Below, piece after piece: positions 1 to 3,814 of a stretch of 5,560 bases of DNA. Every line of letters begins with the position of its first letter. Position 1 is the first letter of the stretch. The notes under the pieces are model-generated. The model was not told where the DNA came from. It searched no databases and was given only the letters and a program-made list of their open reading frames with translations. The DNA is from an uncultured Ruminococcus sp. (GTDB lineage Bacteria > Bacillota > Clostridia > Oscillospirales > Ruminococcaceae). The stretch covers positions 1-5,560 of the forward strand of contig CAMWWG010000080.1 of the NCBI GenBank assembly GCA_947177935.1, written 5' to 3'. The translations under genes were made by a program, and so were the position numbers.

Positions 1-19
1 TTTAATAAATTTTAATTTT

Positions 20-48
20 ATTATACTACAAAATTCACAAAAAAGCAA
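20..48 (-). promoter_or_regulatory. Possible leftward promoter just past the terminator
   Basis: On the minus strand there is a perfect -10 hexamer TATAAT (20-25). Exactly 17 bases upstream is TTGCTT (43-48), which matches the -35 consensus in only its first three bases. The surrounding sequence is very AT-rich, which favours promoter function but also makes a chance TATAAT likely. It would fire leftward out of the window and start a new transcript after the previous unit ends. The -35 box lies inside the terminator hairpin. The call rests on hexamer matching only. Confidence 0.4.
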
Positions 49-58
49 GTGCTTTTTT
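39..58 (-). terminator. Intrinsic terminator after the unknown gene
   Basis: A perfect 9-bp inverted repeat, AAAAAAGCA at 39-47 and TGCTTTTTT at 50-58, is separated by 2 bases, so in RNA it forms about 8 bp with a 4-base loop. It lies about 30 bases past the stop codon of the 416-residue gene. The stem is short in G and C, but the A-tract on one side and T-tract on the other is the usual layout of a Firmicute terminator that can work in both directions. It probably ends the pfkA-folC-unknown gene transcript. Confidence 0.75.
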
Positions 59-86
59 AGATATTCTTATTCTGCATCTTTCATCT

Positions 87-1337
87 TTAATTTTCATCTT
101 CCCAGTAAGAACTGCAAATATTCCATGCGAAACTCTTGCTATCATGATTAATCATGTAATTTAATATAATCTGCTCTGCTTCGGGATTCTGATTCGCTAT
201 GATGATTTTATAAGCGATTGAAATCAAATCATGAAATCTTTCCATTTCCGGAGCAAGTGAAACAACTGTTTTTGCGATTGTGTATGCTCGTTGCGGTTCT
301 CGTTTTGCATTATATTTCAGCAAGCATTTCAGTCTGATCTGATCGTCTATATCAGAGCTTTTGATCCATTGTTCAACAAGTTCTTTCGTGATAGTGACGT
401 TTTCAAGTCCAGCCGCATAGATTCCTGTTAATTCCTCCACAGTAGGATAAAATCTGAAATCAAAATTATTTTCTGCTACCGGTTTATTATAGAAATCATC
501 AAATCGGACGAGTTGTTTTAATTTTAGTTGTGGTTTGTTCCTGCTATATGCAGTAAGGGTAGAAAGCGGAATCGTTATCTCCGAAAAGCAGGCATATGCA
601 ATTGATGAATGCTGTTCTTGATAAGTGCCTGACATAGGAATGATGACAAGTGTTGCTAATGGACAGCCTTTTTTAGCGGCGGCGTAAGCTTTGTGATGTC
701 CGTCAAGCAATGCACAGATAAAACCATTGTCATAATAGGCAATCGCTCTTGGTGCATTGTCTTTATCAATCCTATCAGAATAATAGTCAGCTCTTTCTGG
801 ATTCAGGACAGCATTGGATTGTGTCGGATAGAGAAAAGCAGGAAATCCGTCAACGACTGTCAGAAAATCATGATTATAATATTCAGAACAGGACGCTTTG
901 ATATGACATAATTTATCAGGAACATTGGCAAAAAAATGATGACTGCCGTCTGTCGGATAAATTTCTGCATCTGCAATGATATAATATCCATCATCCAGCA
1001 AGTTAAGTATTGGTTCTATGTCCCGGACGGAGGTCTGTAAGTCAACATAGGCTGAATTGATCTTTTTACGGATGATCTGCAATGCTTCGCAATCCGTATT
1101 TTCAATACCATATCCCCTTGCAAGAAGTGCAGAACAAGTTGAGCAAACCGGATATTCCCCCTGAACAATCGGTTTTCCATTCAGCAGAAGAACAGAGTTG
1201 ACAGTATAATCGTCTGTATCATCAGAACCAATTCTGGTTAATGCCGATTTTCCGCCGATCACTCTCACTAATACTGCATCACGACACCACAAGTATTGAT
1301 TTATATCTATATTTATCATTTTTTGTAATTCTATCAT
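87..1337 (-). CDS. Uncharacterised 416-residue protein with ParB/sulfiredoxin-like DGHH motif
   Basis: I do not recognise this as a named family. No signal peptide or membrane segment is visible, so it should be cytoplasmic. Visible parts: an N-terminal region with a CxxC pair (C65, C68) in a Pro-Val-Cys-Ser-Thr-Cys context, possibly a metal knuckle or redox pair; a DGSHH stretch at 130-134; and at 198-233 a strand, then D212-G-H-H-K, then an alanine-rich helix and a hydrophobic strand ending Ile-Ile-Pro. This last pattern resembles the core of ParB/sulfiredoxin-fold domains and the DGHHR motif of ParB-like serine kinases, where it contacts nucleotide phosphate. Residues from about 300 look all-helical, perhaps repeat-like. 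The start at 1337 is supported by AGGAAG 10 bases upstream; a second Met at residue 7 is possible. The gene begins 5 bases after the folC stop, so it is probably co-transcribed and translationally coupled. Its codons look more AT-rich than those of folC. Nucleotide binding is inference from motif resemblance only. Confidence 0.85.
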   Translation of the reverse strand: MIELQKMINIDINQYLWCRDAVLVRVIGGKSALTRIGSDDTDDYTVNSVLLLNGKPIVQGEYPVCSTCSALLARGYGIENTDCEALQIIRKKINSAYVDLQTSVRDIEPILNLLDDGYYIIADAEIYPTDGSHHFFANVPDKLCHIKASCSEYYNHDFLTVVDGFPAFLYPTQSNAVLNPERADYYSDRIDKDNAPRAIAYYDNGFICALLDGHHKAYAAAKKGCPLATLVIIPMSGTYQEQHSSIAYACFSEITIPLSTLTAYSRNKPQLKLKQLVRFDDFYNKPVAENNFDFRFYPTVEELTGIYAAGLENVTITKELVEQWIKSSDIDDQIRLKCLLKYNAKREPQRAYTIAKTVVSLAPEMERFHDLISIAYKIIIANQNPEAEQIILNYMINHDSKSFAWNICSSYWEDEN

Positions 1338-1342
1338 ACTAT

Positions 1343-2632
1343 CTATTCTTCCTGTAAATTCTGATGTTTCACGGTATTCAAAAATTCCCGGTACAGATAC
1401 AGAGAACCCAGACAGATCATCTGAGAATCCGCCGGGAGAATCTCCCGTGCTGTCCGGAGCGCATTTTCCATAGAGTCACAGACCCGGAGCGGAATCCCCG
1501 GCATGTCCCGTTGTAACGCAGTTTTCAGACATTCCGGATCTAATGCACGGACATGATCCGGACGGACTAACAGTATTTCTTCTGCGTAATCTTTCAGCAT
1601 TTTGCCATACAGAGAATATTCTTTGTCTGCCAGAATCCCCAGGATAAATATACTTTTTTTCTGGAAATACAAATCCAGACTTTTTGTCAGCATTTCTATG
1701 CCGTCCGGATTGTGTGCGCCGTCAAAAATCACACAGGGATTTTTTGCAGAAATCACTTCAAATCTGCCATGCCAGCAACAACAGGCAAAACCGTCCCGGA
1801 CAGCCTGATCCGGGATCAGAATCCCGGATTTCCGGAGAATCCTCACAGCATTTAATACAAGATTGGCATTTTCTGCCTGATATGCTCCCAGGAGCGATAA
1901 TTTTAATTTGCCGAATCCCCGGCAGTTCAGCTCCGTCCCGGTGAGATAATAATTTGCAGAAATCACCAGATTTTCAGCCGGATAGTAATCCGCTTGTAAG
2001 CATTTGCTCTGCGCCTGAATAATTTTTAAAATTTCCGGATTTTTTTCACCGGTTAATACCAGACAGCCCGGTTTGATAATCCCGGCTTTGTGCCGTGCAA
2101 TCTCCGGGAGCGTATCCCCCAGAAATCGACAATGATCTTTCTGAATATTTGTAATCACGGATAATACGGGATTTTGTATAATATTTGTACAGTCCAGATC
2201 ACCACCCATACAGCATTCGATCACGGCAAAATCGCACTTCTGCCGGGAAAACAACAGATACGCAGTTACTGCCAGAATCTCGAATTCTGTGGGCGTATCC
2301 TGCATCTGTTCTGCCTGTTCCAGGACATGCCCCAGGACTTCACGGAGCGTCTGTCTATCAGGTAATTTTTGATTCATCCGGAAATAATCCCGGATGTCAA
2401 GCAATGCCGGCGACGCAAAATGTCCGGTCTGGTAGCCGGCTTTTGCAAGAATCCCGGCAAGCATTGCGCCAAAAGAACCTTTGCCATTCGTCCCGGCAAT
2501 ATGGATAATTTTAAAATTCTCCTGCGGATTGCCAAGCCGTTCCGCCAGTTCCCGGACGCGGGACAGCCCCAACCGGATGCCCTGGAATTTTTTTGATCTT
2601 AATCTTAATTCTAATTCTGAAATTCCTGCCAT
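1343..2632 (-). CDS. folC: Folylpolyglutamate synthase / dihydrofolate synthase
   Basis: Cytoplasmic Mur-ligase-type enzyme that adds glutamate to folates with ATP. Many bacterial FolC proteins also join dihydropteroate to glutamate; which activity applies here cannot be told from sequence. At 429 residues it has the usual length. Visible motifs in order: GIRLGL near residue 18; the P-loop HIAGTNGKGS at 44-53 (K51); substrate-loop SPALLD at 74-79; TEFE at 115-118; IECCMGGDLDCTN at 138-150; KDH at 165-167; GDTLPEIARHKAGIIKPG at 172-189, where K182 is likely the carboxylated lysine; the linker WHGRFE at 287-292; and the C-terminal-domain motif DGAHNP at 304-309. Oddities: the family's GGRLDATN reads GGDLDCTN (Arg to Asp at 145), SPHL reads SPAL, and cysteines are frequent (C283-C285). 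The start at 2632 has AAGGAAGG 8 bases upstream, but that site is buried in a long hairpin. It follows pfkA and precedes an unknown gene by 5 bases. Confidence 0.95.
   Translation of the reverse strand: MAGISELELRLRSKKFQGIRLGLSRVRELAERLGNPQENFKIIHIAGTNGKGSFGAMLAGILAKAGYQTGHFASPALLDIRDYFRMNQKLPDRQTLREVLGHVLEQAEQMQDTPTEFEILAVTAYLLFSRQKCDFAVIECCMGGDLDCTNIIQNPVLSVITNIQKDHCRFLGDTLPEIARHKAGIIKPGCLVLTGEKNPEILKIIQAQSKCLQADYYPAENLVISANYYLTGTELNCRGFGKLKLSLLGAYQAENANLVLNAVRILRKSGILIPDQAVRDGFACCCWHGRFEVISAKNPCVIFDGAHNPDGIEMLTKSLDLYFQKKSIFILGILADKEYSLYGKMLKDYAEEILLVRPDHVRALDPECLKTALQRDMPGIPLRVCDSMENALRTAREILPADSQMICLGSLYLYREFLNTVKHQNLQEE
1348..1353 (-). promoter_or_regulatory. Ribosome binding site of the unknown gene, inside the end of folC
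   Basis: AGGAAG on the minus strand lies 10 bases before the ATG at 1337. The same bases encode the last Gln-Glu-Glu residues of FolC, so ribosomes finishing folC pass over this site just before the next start. This favours translational coupling and fixes the start at 1337. Confidence 0.7.
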
Positions 2633-2634
2633 TA

Positions 2635-2679
2635 AAAAAGCCTTCCTTTCCGCCGGACGGCAAGAAAAGAAAGCCTTTT
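2635..2679 (-). terminator. Long hairpin with T-tract: pfkA terminator or folC attenuator
   Basis: In the minus-strand RNA, positions 2679 to 2659 pair with 2635 to 2654: 20 pairs (five of them G-U), one bulged C at 2664, and a GUCC loop (2658-2655). The 5' arm begins with four A and the 3' arm ends in six U (2639-2634), the layout of an intrinsic terminator, 43 bases after the pfkA stop. The 3' arm also holds the whole folC ribosome binding site, and the U-tract ends 2 bases before the folC ATG. The wobble pairs would be A-C mismatches in plus-strand RNA, so the fold belongs to the leftward transcript. It could terminate most pfkA transcripts, sequester the folC start, or both. No separate folC promoter is evident downstream of it. 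Pairing was worked out by hand; folding energy was not computed. Confidence 0.65.
2641..2649 (-). promoter_or_regulatory. folC ribosome binding site, inside a hairpin arm
   Basis: AAAGGAAGG on the minus strand ends 8 bases before the folC ATG (2632), an ideal spacing, and decides the start. Every base of it can pair with the upstream CTTTCTTTT segment (2665-2673), so access by the ribosome should depend on whether the hairpin at 2635-2679 is folded. Confidence 0.75.
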
Positions 2680-2690
2680 CGTCTATCCGG

Positions 2691-2712
2691 CATGTCTGAT
2701 CCGGATCACATG
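2691..2712. repeat. Imperfect dyad centred on GATCCGGATC
   Basis: CATGT-CT-GATCC is followed directly by GGATC-ACATG: ten complementary positions on each side with a 2-base CT bulge on one arm, and a perfect 12-bp palindrome TGATCCGGATCA at its heart (2697-2708). It lies between the pfkA stop and the folC hairpin. It could be a protein-binding site or a small extra RNA hairpin. A 10-bp part (TGATCCGGAT) recurs upstream of pfkA at 3730-3739. Function unknown. Confidence 0.45.
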
Positions 2713-2721
2713 TATCTGGAA

Positions 2722-3687
2722 TTAATAAGCCGTTGCACCCAGGATGTCATAACGCTGATCAATGAACGCTTTCTTCATGTTCAGACCTTCTTGCAGATCA
2801 ATGTCATAAACCTTGCCGCCTTTGAGTCCGACAATTCGGTTGCCAATGCCCTGTTCCAGCAGTTCTACAGCATGATAACCCATTTCCGTGGCAACGATAC
2901 GGTCTCTGAGTGTAGGAGAGCCGCCTCTCTGGACATGTCCCAGAATGGTTGCCCTGGATTCCACGCCGGTCATTTCCTGGATTTCTCTTGCGATGTTCTC
3001 CGTCTGTCCAACACCTTCTGCAACGACAAGAATGAAATGATGCTTACCGCCTTTTTCACTCATGGTCTTGACCATTTTTCTGGCAATCTCATTCAGATCA
3101 TATTGACGCTCTACCGTAATTGCAGCCTCTGCGCCAACAGCCATTGCCACATTGACAGCGATGAAGCCGGCACGTCTGCCCATGACTTCTACAACAGAAC
3201 ATCTGTCATGGGACTGGGTTGTATCACGAAGCTTGTCAATCATTTCCATGGCAGTATTCATTGCTGTATCATAGCCAATTGTATATTCTGTGCACTGGAT
3301 GTCATTGTCAATTGTGCCGGGGATGCCGATGCAGGGAATGCCGACACTGGACAGATCGCCTGCACCTCTGAAAGAACCGTCACCGCCGATGACAACAAGA
3401 CCTTCCAGACCAATTTCCTCGCAGACTTCCTTACCCTTGAGAACACCCTCCATGTTGCGGAATTCCGGACATCTTGCCGTATATAGGCAAGTACCGCCTC
3501 TTTGGATGATTCCAGAAACGCTTCTGGCATTCATCTCTACAAATTCACGATTGAGAAGACCGACATAGCCTCTCTGGATACCAATGACCTCCATGCCCTT
3601 GCTCAGTGCAGTACGTGCCACCGCTCTGACAGCAGCATTCATGCCCGGAGCGTCGCCGCCACTTGTCAAAACACCAATTTTTTTCAT
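2722..3687 (-). CDS. pfkA: ATP-dependent 6-phosphofructokinase
   Basis: Cytoplasmic glycolytic enzyme that phosphorylates fructose 6-phosphate to fructose 1,6-bisphosphate with ATP; bacterial forms are allosteric tetramers. From the ATG at 3687 it is 321 residues, matching the 319-320 of the E. coli and Bacillus enzymes. Visible: the ATP loop TSGGDAPGMN at 8-17; GGDGS at 101-105, with Gly at 104 as in ATP-using rather than pyrophosphate-using enzymes; the catalytic PGTIDND at 123-129 with D127 and D129; R162; MGRRAG at 169-174; AEGVG at 223-227; and HVQRGGSP at 251-258 with H251 and R254. R21 and R25 match the known effector-site arginines, so ADP/PEP control is plausible. An in-frame TTG start at 3720 would add 11 residues, but the ribosome binding site GGAGAGG (3698-3704) lies inside that extension and the numbering fits the ATG. 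A strong promoter lies upstream, and folC follows after a hairpin-bearing gap. Confidence 0.97.
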   Translation of the reverse strand: MKKIGVLTSGGDAPGMNAAVRAVARTALSKGMEVIGIQRGYVGLLNREFVEMNARSVSGIIQRGGTCLYTARCPEFRNMEGVLKGKEVCEEIGLEGLVVIGGDGSFRGAGDLSSVGIPCIGIPGTIDNDIQCTEYTIGYDTAMNTAMEMIDKLRDTTQSHDRCSVVEVMGRRAGFIAVNVAMAVGAEAAITVERQYDLNEIARKMVKTMSEKGGKHHFILVVAEGVGQTENIAREIQEMTGVESRATILGHVQRGGSPTLRDRIVATEMGYHAVELLEQGIGNRIVGLKGGKVYDIDLQEGLNMKKAFIDQRYDILGATAY

Positions 3688-3697
3688 TCTGAAAATT

Positions 3698-3704
3698 CCT
3701 CTCC
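3698..3704 (-). promoter_or_regulatory. pfkA ribosome binding site
   Basis: GGAGAGG on the minus strand lies 10 bases before the ATG at 3687. It is strong, is not inside either leader stem, and decides the ATG over the in-frame TTG at 3720. Confidence 0.8.
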
Positions 3705-3720
3705 ATTCTGCATAGTGCAA

Positions 3721-3774
3721 AATTCATATTGATCCGGATTTTAATATTTTAAATATTTTTATGAATTCCGGATC
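3721..3774 (-). promoter_or_regulatory. Structured pfkA leader with two crossed inverted repeats
   Basis: On the plus strand the order is AATTCATA (3721-3728), GATCCGGA (3731-3738), TATGAATT (3760-3767), TCCGGATC (3767-3774). The first pairs perfectly with the third and the second with the fourth, so the two 8-bp stems cross and can only form as alternatives or as a pseudoknot. A third small AT-only inverted repeat, AATATT-TTA-AATATT (3743-3757), sits in the middle. From the promoter position the whole structure would lie at the very 5' end of the pfkA mRNA, upstream of and not covering the ribosome binding site. There is no U-tract after the stems, so it is a poor terminator. It could stabilise the mRNA, be an operator at DNA level, or be chance in AT-rich DNA. 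Confidence 0.45.
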
Positions 3775-3785
3775 TTACAATTTCT

Positions 3786-3814
3786 ATTTTACTATATTTT
3801 CGGAAATCTGTCAA
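3786..3814 (-). promoter_or_regulatory. Sigma-A type promoter of pfkA
   Basis: On the minus strand: a perfect -35 TTGACA (3809-3814), a 17-base spacer, and TAAAAT (3786-3791), which matches five of six bases of the -10 consensus. Transcription would start near 3779, giving a leader of about 90 bases before the pfkA ATG. The -35 box overlaps the stop codon of the GH5 gene (3811-3813). This is the strongest promoter-like match in the window and fits constitutive, high expression of a glycolytic gene. Confidence 0.8.

Noticed and set aside
2593..2620. Short direct repeats at the folC 5' end (TTAAT/TCTTAA units)
   Set aside because: They encode a Glu-Leu-Arg-Leu-rich helix and are too short and imperfect to be a repeat element.
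2633..2721. Independent folC promoter in the pfkA-folC gap
   Set aside because: No TTGACA-like and TATAAT-like pair with 16-18 base spacing was found on the minus strand; the gap is filled by the dyad and the hairpin.
2593..3486. Long plus-strand open frame (297 codons) opposite pfkA
   Set aside because: It lies almost wholly antisense to a gene with all phosphofructokinase motifs, starts with a low-complexity Ile-Leu run made by the folC 5' end, has no ribosome binding site of note and resembles no family. It is a shadow of pfkA codon bias.
3688..3720. pfkA starting at the in-frame TTG (3720), adding 11 residues
   Set aside because: The ribosome binding site GGAGAGG lies inside the extension and points to the ATG at 3687; the conserved residues match standard PfkA numbering only from the ATG.
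3545..3727. Minus-strand ATG at 3727 opening a 60-codon frame overlapping the pfkA start
   Set aside because: No ribosome binding site precedes it, it is out of frame with pfkA, and most of it is pfkA sequence read in the wrong frame. A regulatory upstream frame is conceivable but unsupported.
3721..3774. Terminator for the GH5 gene in the 3721-3774 inverted repeat
   Set aside because: The loop is 28 bases, no T-run follows the stem on the minus strand, and the repeat lies downstream of the pfkA promoter, so it would stop pfkA transcription as well.
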